In this document: positions 42,385 through 50,868 of the stretch, in pieces
How positions within the stretch are numbered: the stretch's first letter is position 1
How the letters are laid out: every line of letters begins with the position of its first letter
From: Variovorax sp. HW608
GTDB lineage: Bacteria; Pseudomonadota; Gammaproteobacteria; Burkholderiales; Burkholderiaceae_C
DNA length: 64,000 nt
Reading direction: 5' to 3'
NCBI RefSeq assembly: GCF_900090195.1
Contig: NZ_LT607803.1
Location: forward strand, 6,288,229-6,352,228
Program-made: the position numbers and the translations under genes
The notes under the pieces: generated by a model
Databases searched by the model: none
Seen by the model: the letters and a program-made list of their open reading frames with translations, nothing else
What the model was told of the DNA's origin: nothing

Positions 42385-43972
42385 GTGGATCTTCGAGGAC
42401 GAGGGCTTTAGCGGAGCCACACTGATTCGACCAGGCCTGGAGCGAGTCCGAGACCTCGTCGCTGAAGGTCAGATTCAGGCCGTTCTGGTGCTATCGCCGG
42501 ATCGACTCAGTCGCAAGTATGCCTACCAGGTCCTGCTCACCGAGGAATGGCTGCGTCACGGCGTGGAGACGATCTTCATCAAAGCGCCGCAGTCGCAAAC
42601 ACCTGAGGACCAGTTGCTGCTGCAGTTCCAGGGCATGATCGCCGAATACGAACGCGCCCAGATCCTGGAGCGCTCGCGCCGCGGCAAGCGCCACCGCGCC
42701 AAACAGGGCGAGATCAGCGTGCTCAGTGGCGCCCCGTATGGCTATCGCTACATGCGCAAGACCGAGGAACGAGCGGCCTACTACGAGGTCATCGAGGAGC
42801 AGGCCGAGGTGGTCCGTCAGGTCTTCGATCTGTACACAGCGCAGGCGCTGAGCATCGGTGCAATCACGCGGCGACTCAACGAGGTCGCCGTGCCCACGAG
42901 GAAGGGGCAGTCCTGCTGGGAGCGCTCGACGATCTGGGCGATGCTGCGCAATCCGGCGTATCGAGGCTTGGCCTGCTTCGGCAAGACACAAGAGGCCCCG
43001 CGACAGCGCCGCAGCAGCCGTGCCGTGCGCATGAGCAGCCGACCACCGCGGCGCGGTACTCGAACCCAACACGAAACGCCCCCTGATCAGTGGATACAGA
43101 TCCCCGTTCCTGCGCTGGTGGATGAGCAGACATTCGATCTGGCGCAAGAGCGACTGCAAGACAACAAGAAGTTCTCCCCACGCCGTACGGTCGAGCCGAG
43201 TATTTTGCAGGGCTTGGTGCACTGCGCCGAATGCGGCTATGCGCTGTATCGGACTTCCACGTGCAGCAGCGCGCGCAAGATCTACTACTACCGATGCCTG
43301 GGATCGGACGCGTGGCGCTACCAAGGGAAGGCGCGGTGCAATGCGCGGCCCATCCGGCTCGATCTGCTGGAGGATACGGTGTGGACCGAGGTTGCTCGAT
43401 TGCTCGAAGACCCTGGGCTGATTCAGGCCGAACTGACCCGGCGGGTGGAGGCGGCGCGCACATCCCATCCGGCCCAACGCAACCAGGAGAGGATCACGCG
43501 CGAGTTGCTGCAGGTTCAGCGGCGCGTTGACCGGCTGCTGACGGCCTACCAAGAGGACCTGCTCAGCCTGGACGAGCTACGCCGACGCATGCCCGAGTTG
43601 CGCCAGCGCGAGACACGGTTGAAGGCGGAAATCGAATCGTTGCGAAGCCAATTGGCCGATCAAGCAATTTATCTGCGCCTCGCTCACACACTGGGCGAGT
43701 TCCTTGAACGCCTGCGCATGCAGGTGCAGGATCTGGACGTTCTGGAACGACAGCGCATCGTCAGGCTGCTCGTCAAGGAGGTCGTCGTTGACGACGACAC
43801 CATCACGATCCGACACTCGATCCCGAACTCGAACAGGCCGTCCGGCGGGCCCGAGGGGCCACGCAATCCGGGCGGCCCTTTGCCCCGCGGGGATGGTCCG
43901 GAAGCAAGTTCGCTATTGCGTACGTGGTGTGCTCGCCCCCTTGCGGGGCACTGCGGGCTACCGGCTACTTGA
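42260..43972 (+). CDS. Large serine recombinase
   Basis: 570-residue site-specific recombinase. The N-terminal resolvase domain begins AAIYARVSSDQQKED with nucleophile Ser11 after Arg9, and carries LSPDRLSRK and EYERAQILERSRRGKRHRA. A Recombinase domain (about 165-285; GAPYGYRYM, GAITRRLNE, MLRNPAYRGLACFGK) is followed by a zinc-ribbon (LVHCAECGYALYR..RCNARP) and a coiled-coil (about 385-480). Such enzymes move phages, ICEs or small transposons. The last ~45 residues are GC-rich and unlike the family; the gene appears to run into neighbouring chromosomal sequence. Base composition is lower in G+C than flanking genes, a sign of transfer. Confidence 0.9.
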   Translation: MKTAAIYARVSSDQQKEDKTINSQTAALMTFASSQGFSVPAEWIFEDEGFSGATLIRPGLERVRDLVAEGQIQAVLVLSPDRLSRKYAYQVLLTEEWLRHGVETIFIKAPQSQTPEDQLLLQFQGMIAEYERAQILERSRRGKRHRAKQGEISVLSGAPYGYRYMRKTEERAAYYEVIEEQAEVVRQVFDLYTAQALSIGAITRRLNEVAVPTRKGQSCWERSTIWAMLRNPAYRGLACFGKTQEAPRQRRSSRAVRMSSRPPRRGTRTQHETPPDQWIQIPVPALVDEQTFDLAQERLQDNKKFSPRRTVEPSILQGLVHCAECGYALYRTSTCSSARKIYYYRCLGSDAWRYQGKARCNARPIRLDLLEDTVWTEVARLLEDPGLIQAELTRRVEAARTSHPAQRNQERITRELLQVQRRVDRLLTAYQEDLLSLDELRRRMPELRQRETRLKAEIESLRSQLADQAIYLRLAHTLGEFLERLRMQVQDLDVLERQRIVRLLVKEVVVDDDTITIRHSIPNSNRPSGGPEGPRNPGGPLPRGDGPEASSLLRTWCARPLAGHCGLPAT

Positions 43973-44183
43973 GCGGAAAGCGCTTGAGCATGCTGCGCCC
44001 GAGCGAGGTGATCTCGGAAACGATCGCCGCAGGCTGTTCGAAGCCGTCGAGCGTGCGAACCGGCTTCGGGATCGACGCCTTGACGTGGCCGGCGAGGCTC
44101 AGGACGCGGACGGCGTCGACCTGCTGGCCGCCCGTGACGGCGATGGGCAGCTCTTGGGCCGCCAGACGGTGGAGTAGATGCAT
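43965..44183 (-). CDS. Small winged-helix-like hypothetical protein
   Basis: 72 residues starting MHLLHRLAAQELPIAVTGGQ. The pattern (helix, helix VDAVRVLSLAGHVKASI, strand, SEITSLGRSMLKRFP) is that of a short wHTH-like protein seen in Burkholderiales. The C-terminal region could also be read as the tail of a larger regulator, but it has its own start. It overlaps the recombinase stop by 8 bp in convergent orientation. ATG at 44183; a GTG two codons earlier is possible. Confidence 0.6.
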   Translation of the reverse strand: MHLLHRLAAQELPIAVTGGQQVDAVRVLSLAGHVKASIPKPVRTLDGFEQPAAIVSEITSLGRSMLKRFPLK

Positions 44184-44259
44184 TGGCACGCCCGGGAGTA
44201 TGCCGCCTGCCGAATGAGAAACTGCTTAAATCGAGCCATCGACATCCACCCCGCCGCCC

Positions 44260-44931
44260 ATGCAGATCCAGGAAGCCGTCGCCAGCCGCCACTCCATCCG
44301 CGCATTCCTGCCGACGCCGGTCGATCCGGAGACCCTCCGCAAGGTCCTGACCCTGGCCGCACGCGCACCTTCGGGCGGCAACCTCCAGCCCTGGCACATC
44401 GACGTGCTCACCGGCGACGCCCTCGCCGGGCTGCGCGCGCAGATGCGCCGCAACCTCATGGAAGGCCGCGAACCCGAGCCCACCGACTACGCGATCTACC
44501 CGCCCGACCTGCGCTCGCCCTGGCGCGACCGGCGCTTCCAGGTCGGCGAGGCGATGTACGCGCGCCTGGGCATCCCGCGCGAGGACAAGGCCGCGCGCCG
44601 CCGCTGGTTCGCGAACAACTTCGACTTCTTCGGTGCGCCGGCGGCGCTGTTCTGCTCGGTCGACCGCTCGATGGGTCCGCCGCAGTGGTCCGACCTCGGC
44701 ATGTACCTGCAGACCGTGATGCTGCTGCTGCGCGGCGAAGGGCTCGACAGCTGCGCCCAGGAATGCTGGGCGATCTACCCGGTGACGATCGGCCGGGCCA
44801 TCGGGCTGCCGCCGGAGCGCATGCTGTTCTGCGGCATGGCGATCGGCCACCGCGATCCGGACCACCCGGTGAACGGCCTCGTGAGCGACCGCGCGCCCGC
44901 CGAGGAATGGCTGCGCTTCAGGGGTGCCTGA
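44260..44931 (+). CDS. Nitroreductase-family protein
   Basis: 223-residue FMN-dependent oxidoreductase. RHSIRAFLPTPVD (about residues 10-22) and APSGGNLQPWHIDVL (36-50) are the FMN phosphate and isoalloxazine contacts of the family; CGMAIGHRDPDHPVN near the C-terminus is the usual FMN-binding tail. Enzymes reduce nitro groups, quinones or enones using NAD(P)H as dimers. No strong ribosome binding site precedes the ATG. It stands alone between the recombinase module and a repeat block. Confidence 0.9.
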   Translation: MQIQEAVASRHSIRAFLPTPVDPETLRKVLTLAARAPSGGNLQPWHIDVLTGDALAGLRAQMRRNLMEGREPEPTDYAIYPPDLRSPWRDRRFQVGEAMYARLGIPREDKAARRRWFANNFDFFGAPAALFCSVDRSMGPPQWSDLGMYLQTVMLLLRGEGLDSCAQECWAIYPVTIGRAIGLPPERMLFCGMAIGHRDPDHPVNGLVSDRAPAEEWLRFRGA

Positions 44932-45007
44932 GGTAGACCCCCACGTCGCCACGCGTCCTCTGCGACGCATGAAAGAAACCGGCAAGCGAAGCGAGGCCCG
45001 TTCGGGG

Positions 45008-45097
45008 AATCCCGCGGAACCGGCTTTGCCGGGCCGCTGGGATTGCCCCCTGCAAGGGGGTGCAGAGCCACACGAAGTGGGCGAGGCTGGGGGTGAG
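45008..45097 (-). repeat. Dispersed intergenic repeat, second family (copy B, inverted)
   Basis: The reverse complement of this block matches 26622-26712 over about 90 bp with few changes. It fills most of the gap between the nitroreductase stop and the convergent crotonase gene. An extra ~70 bp to the left (44936-45007) has no counterpart in copy A that I can see. Confidence 0.8.
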
Positions 45098-45101
45098 CCA
45101 G

Positions 45102-45917
45102 TTACTTGAATTTCGGCGCGCGGCGCTCGATGTTGGCGCGCACCGCTTCGGCCTGATTGGGGCTGCCGATCAGCGCCTTCTGCTCCACCGATTCGGCCAG
45201 CAGCAGCTCGGTCGCGCCGTGGCCCATGGCGGCGTTGAGCAGCCGCTTGCCGGCGCGGATCGCATCCGGGCTCTTCTGCGCGATCTCGTGCGCGATCGCC
45301 AGCGCCTCGGCCAGCGGATCGGCCGCCACCCGCGTCGCGAAGCCGAGCGCCACGGCTTCGGCGCCCGAGAAGATCCGACCGGTGTAGGTGAGCTCGCGCA
45401 CCACGTCGTTGCGCGCCAGCTCGCGCATGAGAACCATGCCGCCCATGTCGGGCACGAGGCCCCACTTGATTTCCATGACGGACATCTTCGTGTCGGCCGC
45501 GACCAGCCGCAGGTCCGCGCCGAGCGCCACCTGCAGCCCGCCGCCGAAGGCCACGCCGTGCACGGCGGCGATCACCGGCACCGGCAGTTCGCGCCAGACC
45601 ATCGCCACGTACTGCGCGGCGTTGGAGATGCCGTGCGTGCGATCGGTCAGGTCCTTGCCGTTCGAAGCGTCGCCGACAATGTTCGCGGCGTCGCCCTGCA
45701 TGCGCTCGAACGACTGCATGTCCAGCCCCGCACAGAAGGCCTTGCCGCGACCGGCCAGCACCACGGCGCGCACGCTGGCATCGCCCTGCAGCCGGCTGCC
45801 GGCGTCGATGAGCGCATCGAACATCGCGGGGTCGAGCGCGTTCATCTTGTCGGCGCGGTTCAGGTGCAGTTCGACCACGCCGTCGGCGTGGCGGATGGAT
45901 TCGATGCGGTCGTTCAT
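45102..45917 (-). CDS. Crotonase/enoyl-CoA hydratase-family protein
   Basis: 271-residue acyl-CoA-binding enzyme. GRGKAFCAGLDMQSF and VHGVAFGGGLQVALGADLRL form the CoA pocket and oxyanion hole. Of the two catalytic glutamates of enoyl-CoA hydratase, the second is present (VMEIKWG) but the first (usual GGGCE) is Gln here (GGGLQ), so isomerase or another crotonase reaction is possible. The ATG at 45917 has CAGGAGA upstream. It is divergent from the DUF488 gene. Nearby genes (SDR, CoA transferase) support acyl-CoA metabolism. Confidence 0.88.
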   Translation of the reverse strand: MNDRIESIRHADGVVELHLNRADKMNALDPAMFDALIDAGSRLQGDASVRAVVLAGRGKAFCAGLDMQSFERMQGDAANIVGDASNGKDLTDRTHGISNAAQYVAMVWRELPVPVIAAVHGVAFGGGLQVALGADLRLVAADTKMSVMEIKWGLVPDMGGMVLMRELARNDVVRELTYTGRIFSGAEAVALGFATRVAADPLAEALAIAHEIAQKSPDAIRAGKRLLNAAMGHGATELLLAESVEQKALIGSPNQAEAVRANIERRAPKFK

Positions 45918-46012
45918 GCGGTGTCTCCTGGTCTCGCCCGAGTATGCGCGGTCGGCGATGATCGGGGTGTCGCCCACCCAACATCGCAGAGACACCCAGG
46001 AGGAAAAGACAA

Positions 46013-46423
46013 ATGCCCATCCGCATCGTTCGACTCGGCAGCGAGCGCGCACCCGGCGAAGGCCTGCGCATCGGCACCGTGCGCCGCCCGCCGCGCGGCG
46101 TGCCCAAGGGCGAGTTTTCGTCGCAGAACTGGTACGACGTGTGGTACCCCAACCTCGCGCCGTCGCCCGAGACGATGAAGATGGCGCAGGCCGCGCAGGC
46201 CTCGGGCGTGGCCTCGGAATGGAACGCCTTCGGCCGCAAGTTCAGGAGCGAGATGGCCGAGCCCGACGCGAGCCGCAGCCTGGACCTGCTCGCCGCGCTG
46301 TCGCACCAGGCCTCGTTCTCGATCGGCTGCTATTGCGAGGACGAGGCGCGCTGCCATCGGTCGTTCCTGCGGGCGCTGCTCGCGGAGCGCGGCGCCGACA
46401 TCGTCCCCGAAAAAGGCGCCTGA
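46013..46423 (+). CDS. DUF488 family protein
   Basis: 136-residue cytoplasmic protein. RIGTVRRPPRGVPKGEF, WYDVWYPNLAPSPE and the C-terminal SIGCYCEDEARCHRSFLRALL are characteristic of DUF488, including the CxCxxxxxCHR metal- or active-site-like motif. Biochemical role is not established; some members are linked to DNA repair or stress. Strong AGGAGG precedes the ATG. Confidence 0.88.
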   Translation: MPIRIVRLGSERAPGEGLRIGTVRRPPRGVPKGEFSSQNWYDVWYPNLAPSPETMKMAQAAQASGVASEWNAFGRKFRSEMAEPDASRSLDLLAALSHQASFSIGCYCEDEARCHRSFLRALLAERGADIVPEKGA

Positions 46424-46481
46424 GCCGCCTCAGCGCATTCTGCGGCATTGATCTGAACCCCCGGCACCGAGAACACGTCCC

Positions 46482-47432
46482 ATGCTCCCACTCGACGAAG
46501 TGCGCCTGAATTTCAATCCGGCCTCGCTGGCGCTGCTCAATGCGGTGCTCGGCTTCCTGATGTTCGGCATCGCGCTGGACACGCGCGTCGCGGATTTCAG
46601 GCGCGTGATGCAGATGCGGGTGGCGATGGCGGTCGGCGTCGCGGCGCAGTTCATCGTCCTGCCGGCGGCCACCTTCGCGCTGACGCTGCTGCTCGAGCCG
46701 GGACCGAGCATCGCGCTGGGCATGATCCTCATCGCCTGCTGCCCGCCGGGCAGCACGTCGAACATCCTCACGCATCGCGCGGGCGGCAACGTGGCGCTGT
46801 CGGTGTCGATGACGGCGCTGTCGAACCTCATCGCGATTTTCGTGATGCCGCTGAACTTCGCGTTCTGGGGCGGCATCCATCCGACGGCCGCGCCGCTCCT
46901 GAAGACCATCGCACTCGATCCGGGCGAGGTGGTCGTGCACATCATCGCGATCATCGGTGCGCCGTTCGTGATCGGCATCGCATGCGCGCACTATCTGCCG
47001 AAGCTCACCGAACGCATCAAGAAGCCGGCACGCATCCTGAGCCTCGTCTGCCTGATCGGCTTCATCCTCGCGGCCATCGCGGGCAACTGGCGCTACTTCG
47101 TGGACTATGCGGGCCTCGTGCTGCTGGCGGTCGCGCTGCACGACGCGCTGGCCTTCGCCACCGGCTATGCCTGCGCCAGCGCGACCGGTCTTGCCGAATA
47201 CGACCGCCGCGCGGTCAGCTTCGAGGTTGGCATCCGCAACGGCGGCCTGGGGCTGGCGCTGATCTTCAGCTTCTTCGGCGGTCTCGGCGGCATGGCGGTG
47301 GTCGCCGGCATGTGGGGCTTCTGGGAAATGATCGCGGGCCTCGGGCTCGCCGCCTGGTGGGCGCGCCGCCCGCTGAATGATGAAGACACCCCCATGCGCC
47401 TTCGGCGCGCCCCCTCGAGGGGGCGCACCTAG
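46482..47432 (+). CDS. Bile acid:sodium symporter (BASS) family transporter
   Basis: 316-residue inner-membrane protein with about nine hydrophobic segments. CCPPGSTSNILTHRAGGNVALSVSMTALSN (split region, residues about 86-115) and SFEVGIRNGGLGLAL (about 246-260) match the two conserved discontinuous helices of BASS/SBF carriers. Substrates in bacteria include bile acids, pantoate-like acids and other organic anions, with sodium. The last ~12 residues are translated from the start of an intergenic repeat. No ribosome binding site is evident, so coupling to the upstream DUF488 gene (58 bp) is possible. Confidence 0.87.
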   Translation: MLPLDEVRLNFNPASLALLNAVLGFLMFGIALDTRVADFRRVMQMRVAMAVGVAAQFIVLPAATFALTLLLEPGPSIALGMILIACCPPGSTSNILTHRAGGNVALSVSMTALSNLIAIFVMPLNFAFWGGIHPTAAPLLKTIALDPGEVVVHIIAIIGAPFVIGIACAHYLPKLTERIKKPARILSLVCLIGFILAAIAGNWRYFVDYAGLVLLAVALHDALAFATGYACASATGLAEYDRRAVSFEVGIRNGGLGLALIFSFFGGLGGMAVVAGMWGFWEMIAGLGLAAWWARRPLNDEDTPMRLRRAPSRGRT

Positions 47433-47535
47433 CCCCCACGCTCCCTCACTCCGTGTAGTCGCTGCCCCCCAAGGGGGCCGCAGGCCGCCTTGGGGCGGCC
47501 CGGCGCCGGCCTGTAGCGGCCCGGCAGAGCCGGGT
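47390..47535 (+). repeat. GC-rich dispersed intergenic repeat (copy 2)
   Basis: Contains two hairpin-forming units (CGCCCCCTCGAGGGGGCG around 47408-47425 and CCCCCC-AA-GGGGGC followed by CCGCCTTGGGGCGG). The segment 47433-47478 matches the repeat at 816-860. It separates the BASS gene from the convergent SDR gene and probably ends transcription. Confidence 0.65.
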
Positions 47536-47551
47536 CCGCGATGCGCAAGCT

Positions 47552-48454
47552 CTACCGCTGCGCCTTGTCCTTCTGGTTCTGCGCCTCGATGCGCTCGCGC
47601 GCCGCGAGCCAGTCGGCATCGCTCCACTGGCGCAGCTCGTAGAAGTTGCCGCCGGTCGCGAGCGCACCGCCGCCGTCCATCATGATGCTCTGGCCGTTGA
47701 GCCAGTCGCACTGGCCGCGTGCCATGAGGAAGGCCGCGAGGTTCTGCAGCTCGCTCATCTGGCCGGTGCGCGCCATCGGGTTCAGCGCCTTGCTGCGCGC
47801 GCCGGGCTCCTCGCCGGGGTTCAGGCGCTTGCTCATGCCTTCGGTCGGGATCTCGCCCGGCCCGACCGCATTCAGGCGGATGCCGTAGCGCGCCCACTCG
47901 ATGGCCAGCGACTTGGTCATCACCTCGATGCCGGCCTTGCTCATCGCCGAGGGCACGACGTAGGGGCCGCCGTTGTCGACCCAGGTCACGATGATGCTCA
48001 TCACGCTGCGGTAGGGGTCGCCCGCTTTCCACTGGCCTGCCTTCGCCTCGGCGATCCAGCGCTTGCCCACCGCCTGCGTGACGTAGAACGTGCCGTGGAA
48101 GACGATGTTCGCGATCGCGTCGAAGGCGCGCGGCGACAGCGCCTCGGTCGGCGAGACGAAGTTGCCCGCCGCGTTGTTGATGAGCCCGGTCAAGCCGCCG
48201 GATTGCCAGAGGCCTTCCACCATCTCCTCCACCGCCTGCGCGTTGCGGATGTCGACCCCGAAGGTGTCGACGCGCCGCCCCGGGAACTGCGTGCGCCATT
48301 CGCTCGCGGTCTGCTCGACCACGCTCTGGCGCCGGCCGCAGATCGCGACATCGGCGCCCAGGCCCAGGAAGCGCTCGGCCATCGCGCGGCCGAGGCCGGT
48401 GCCGCCGCCGGTCACGAGAATGCGCTGGCCGGCCATCAGATCGGATTGGTACAT
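47552..48454 (-). CDS. SDR-family oxidoreductase, 2,4-dienoyl-CoA reductase type
   Basis: 300-residue short-chain dehydrogenase with TGGGTGLG (residues 15-22) for NADP(H). NNAAGNFVSPTEALSPRAF and MSKAGIEVMTKSLAIEWARYGIRLN match mitochondrial/peroxisomal 2,4-dienoyl-CoA reductases. As in those enzymes, the usual YxxxK Tyr is replaced (S167...K171). They reduce dienoyl-CoA intermediates of unsaturated fatty acids. The ATG at 48454 has AAGGAGA upstream. Divergent from the CoA transferase gene. Confidence 0.88.
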   Translation of the reverse strand: MYQSDLMAGQRILVTGGGTGLGRAMAERFLGLGADVAICGRRQSVVEQTASEWRTQFPGRRVDTFGVDIRNAQAVEEMVEGLWQSGGLTGLINNAAGNFVSPTEALSPRAFDAIANIVFHGTFYVTQAVGKRWIAEAKAGQWKAGDPYRSVMSIIVTWVDNGGPYVVPSAMSKAGIEVMTKSLAIEWARYGIRLNAVGPGEIPTEGMSKRLNPGEEPGARSKALNPMARTGQMSELQNLAAFLMARGQCDWLNGQSIMMDGGGALATGGNFYELRQWSDADWLAARERIEAQNQKDKAQR

Positions 48455-48564
48455 GCGGGTCTCCTTGGGTTCGTCGGATTGAACGGGCTGTGCAGCGCGC
48501 ATCGTAGATCGGCGGCCGCGAACCGGTAAGCTCCCGGACAGGTTTTCAACCGGGGATCCGATCC

Positions 48565-49446
48565 ATGTCCGCGCCCTCTTCCGCTTCCGAAGCCTTCACG
48601 CCGCTGGCCGGCCTCCGGGTGCTGAGCCTCGCGCTCAACCTGCCCGGCCCCGCCGCGCTGATGCGCTGCCGCGCCATGGGCGCGACCTGCACCAAGCTCG
48701 AACCGCCGTCGGGCGATCCGATGGGCCACTACAACCGTGCCGCCTATGCGGCGCTGCACGAGGGCGTGAGCATCGAAGTCGCCGACCTCAAGACTGAGGC
48801 GGGCCAGCAGCATCTGCATCGCCTGCTCGAGGCGACCGACGTGCTGCTGACTTCGTTCCGGCCCTCGGCGCTCTCGAAGCTGGGACTGGACTGGGACGAG
48901 CTGCATGCCCGGCACCCGAAGCTCTCGCAGGTGGCGATCGTCGGCGCACCGGGCGATCGCGCCGAAGAGCCCGGACACGATCTCACCTACCTCGCCGAAT
49001 GCGGGCTCGTCACCGGCACCGAACTGCCGCCCACGCTCTATGCCGACATGGGCGGCGCGCTGCTTGCGAGCGAAGCCGTGCTGAAGGCGGCGCTGCACAA
49101 GACGTCGTCGCCCGCTTCCGGGATCTGCCTCGAAGTCGCGCTCAACGCCGCCGCCGACTGGCTGGCGCTGCCGCGCACCTGGGGTCTCACCACGCCGAGC
49201 GGCGCGGTGGGCGGCGCGCATGCGGGCTATCGCGTCTACCCGTGCGCCGACGGCCGCGTGGCGGTGGCGGCGCTGGAGCCGCATTTCGCCGCCCGCCTGT
49301 GCGAGGCGGCGGGCGCGGCGTCGAAGAACATGGCTTCGGCCGAGACGCATGAAGCGATCGCGCGCTGGATCGCCACGCGCACCCGCTCCGAACTGGAGGC
49401 CATGGCGCGCGAACGCGACGTGCCCTTGCTCACGCTGGCGGACTGA
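48565..49446 (+). CDS. CaiB/BaiF (type III) CoA transferase-family protein, short form
   Basis: 293-residue protein of the CoA-transferase III family. GLRVLSLALNLPGPAALMRC is the N-terminal Rossmann start, and PGHDLTYLAECGL carries the catalytic aspartate (Asp139) that forms a mixed anhydride. At 293 residues it is shorter than the ~400-residue norm, lacking much of the second domain, like alpha-methylacyl-CoA-racemase-like short members. It would move CoA between organic acids or epimerise an acyl-CoA. Linked by position to the SDR and crotonase genes. Confidence 0.85.
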   Translation: MSAPSSASEAFTPLAGLRVLSLALNLPGPAALMRCRAMGATCTKLEPPSGDPMGHYNRAAYAALHEGVSIEVADLKTEAGQQHLHRLLEATDVLLTSFRPSALSKLGLDWDELHARHPKLSQVAIVGAPGDRAEEPGHDLTYLAECGLVTGTELPPTLYADMGGALLASEAVLKAALHKTSSPASGICLEVALNAAADWLALPRTWGLTTPSGAVGGAHAGYRVYPCADGRVAVAALEPHFAARLCEAAGAASKNMASAETHEAIARWIATRTRSELEAMARERDVPLLTLAD

Positions 49447-49467
49447 ACGCACCGGCCCTCAGGGCTC

Positions 49468-49902
49468 TCAGTACTGCGACATCTCGATCCAGCCGACCGG
49501 ACAGGCCTGGATCGTCGGGAAATAGCCGATCGGGTCCTGGCAATACCAGATCGCCGGAAAGCCGCTCACGAAGACCACCGGCGGTGTCCCGAAGAAGAAC
49601 GGACCACCGACCACCACGGCCCGGTGAAAGGGAAAGCCGGAATGAGTCACGAACACCCGGCGCCCCGGGAAGCCTGGATGCCCGAAGCCTGGATGCCCGA
49701 AGCCCGGATGCCCCGCGAAGCCCGGATGCCCGACGAACCCGTTGTGCGCCGGCACGACGGCCATGGAATGCCCACCGCCCCCGCGCATGCCACGCCCCCC
49801 TCCGCCGGCGCCGCCCCCTTGCATGCCGTTGAAGGCCAGGCTGGTCATCGTCACGCCGCCAGCCACGGCGGCCACCATCAGGGCCCGTGCGAGTCTCTTC
49901 AT
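49468..49902 (-). CDS. Small secreted protein with Gly-His-Pro-Gly-Phe repeats
   Basis: 144 residues. Signal peptide (LARALMVAAVAGGVTMTSLA) followed by a Gly/Met-rich stretch, then four tandem or near-tandem GHPGF pentamers (about residues 57-80) and a hydrophobic aromatic C-terminus ending with two cysteines (WYCQDPIG..QACPVGW). The C-terminal YCxDPxGYFPxxxxCPxGW pattern is common in secreted Burkholderiales proteins of unknown function. AGGTG-type ribosome site upstream. The His repeats might bind metal, but this is a guess. Confidence 0.75.
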   Translation of the reverse strand: MKRLARALMVAAVAGGVTMTSLAFNGMQGGGAGGGGRGMRGGGGHSMAVVPAHNGFVGHPGFAGHPGFGHPGFGHPGFPGRRVFVTHSGFPFHRAVVVGGPFFFGTPPVVFVSGFPAIWYCQDPIGYFPTIQACPVGWIEMSQY

Positions 49903-49971
49903 GGAGCACCTCCACTGGAATCCCGTGTTGGACTTCCGGCGGAGCGCCCGAGTTCAGGCGCCCGGCGGGCG

Positions 49972-50868
49972 TCACAGGCTCTGCACGAAGGCCACCATGC
50001 GCTTGCGCTCGGCCGCATCGGGCAGGCGGCCGCGCATCGCGCCGAGGTTGTCCGCCATGTGCGCCGGATCGGAGGTGCCCGGGATCACGGCCGTCACCCG
50101 CTCGTCGCCCAAGAGGTACTTCAGGAAGAACTGCGCCCAGCTCTCGGCGAAGACCGCCGACCAGTCGGGCAGCGACTTGCCGCGCACCGCGCGGAACAGC
50201 CGGCCGCGGCCGAAGGGCAGCGCCGTCAGCACGCCGGCATGGACCTCGGCGGCCAGCGGCAGGATGCGCTCCTCCACCTCGCGGTTGTCGAGCGAGTAGT
50301 CGATCTGCACGAAATCCGGTTTTTCGCGCCGCAGCACCGCCTCGACCGCACCGTAGGCACGCCGGGAGGTCGACGTGATGCCGACGTAGCGGCACACGCC
50401 CTGTGTCTTCCAGGTCTTGAATTGCGCCAGCGACTGTGCCGGGTCGCGCACGTTGTGAAGCTGCAGCAGATCGATGCGGCGCGTTGCGAGCCGGGTCAGC
50501 GAACGCTCGAGCTCGGCGGCATCGGGCGACTCGAGCTTGGTCGCGACGAAGAACTTGTCGCGCGAGGCTGCGGCAGGCATCGCGTGGCCCAGAACCAGCT
50601 CCGCGTCACCGTAGGACGAGGCGGTGTCGATGAGCCGGCCACCGTTGTCGAGCAGCGTGCGCAGGATCTGCGTCGCGGTCTCGCGGATCCTCGCGTCGTC
50701 GTTGTTGAATACGACCGCCGTGCCCAGTCCCACGGCCGGGATGCGCTCGCCGCTCGACGGAATGGCGCGGGTGACGAGCGCGGCCTCCTTGCCCTGCCCC
50801 CAGCCGGAAAGTGGCCACAGCGCCGTGGCCGCGAGTGCGGAAAAGTGCCGCCGTGTCATCGATTCCAT
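49972..50868 (-). CDS. Tat-exported aldo/keto reductase
   Basis: 298-residue oxidoreductase. It begins MESMTRRHFSALAATALW, a twin-arginine signal, so it probably acts in the periplasm. The AKR tetrad is visible: Asp and Tyr in LIDTASSYGDAE, Lys in VATKLES and His in LLQLHNVRD. The C-terminal NLGAMRGRLPD region is the NADPH-binding tail. The start overlaps the end of the upstream Npt-like gene by 13 bp, with AGGAGAGG upstream. A cofactor supply outside the cytoplasm is the unsolved point of such Tat-AKRs. Confidence 0.87.
   Translation of the reverse strand: MESMTRRHFSALAATALWPLSGWGQGKEAALVTRAIPSSGERIPAVGLGTAVVFNNDDARIRETATQILRTLLDNGGRLIDTASSYGDAELVLGHAMPAAASRDKFFVATKLESPDAAELERSLTRLATRRIDLLQLHNVRDPAQSLAQFKTWKTQGVCRYVGITSTSRRAYGAVEAVLRREKPDFVQIDYSLDNREVEERILPLAAEVHAGVLTALPFGRGRLFRAVRGKSLPDWSAVFAESWAQFFLKYLLGDERVTAVIPGTSDPAHMADNLGAMRGRLPDAAERKRMVAFVQSL

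Noticed and set aside
43843..43970. Further copy of the dispersed repeat after the recombinase gene
   Set aside because: GC-rich and hairpin-prone, but I could not align it convincingly with the other copies.
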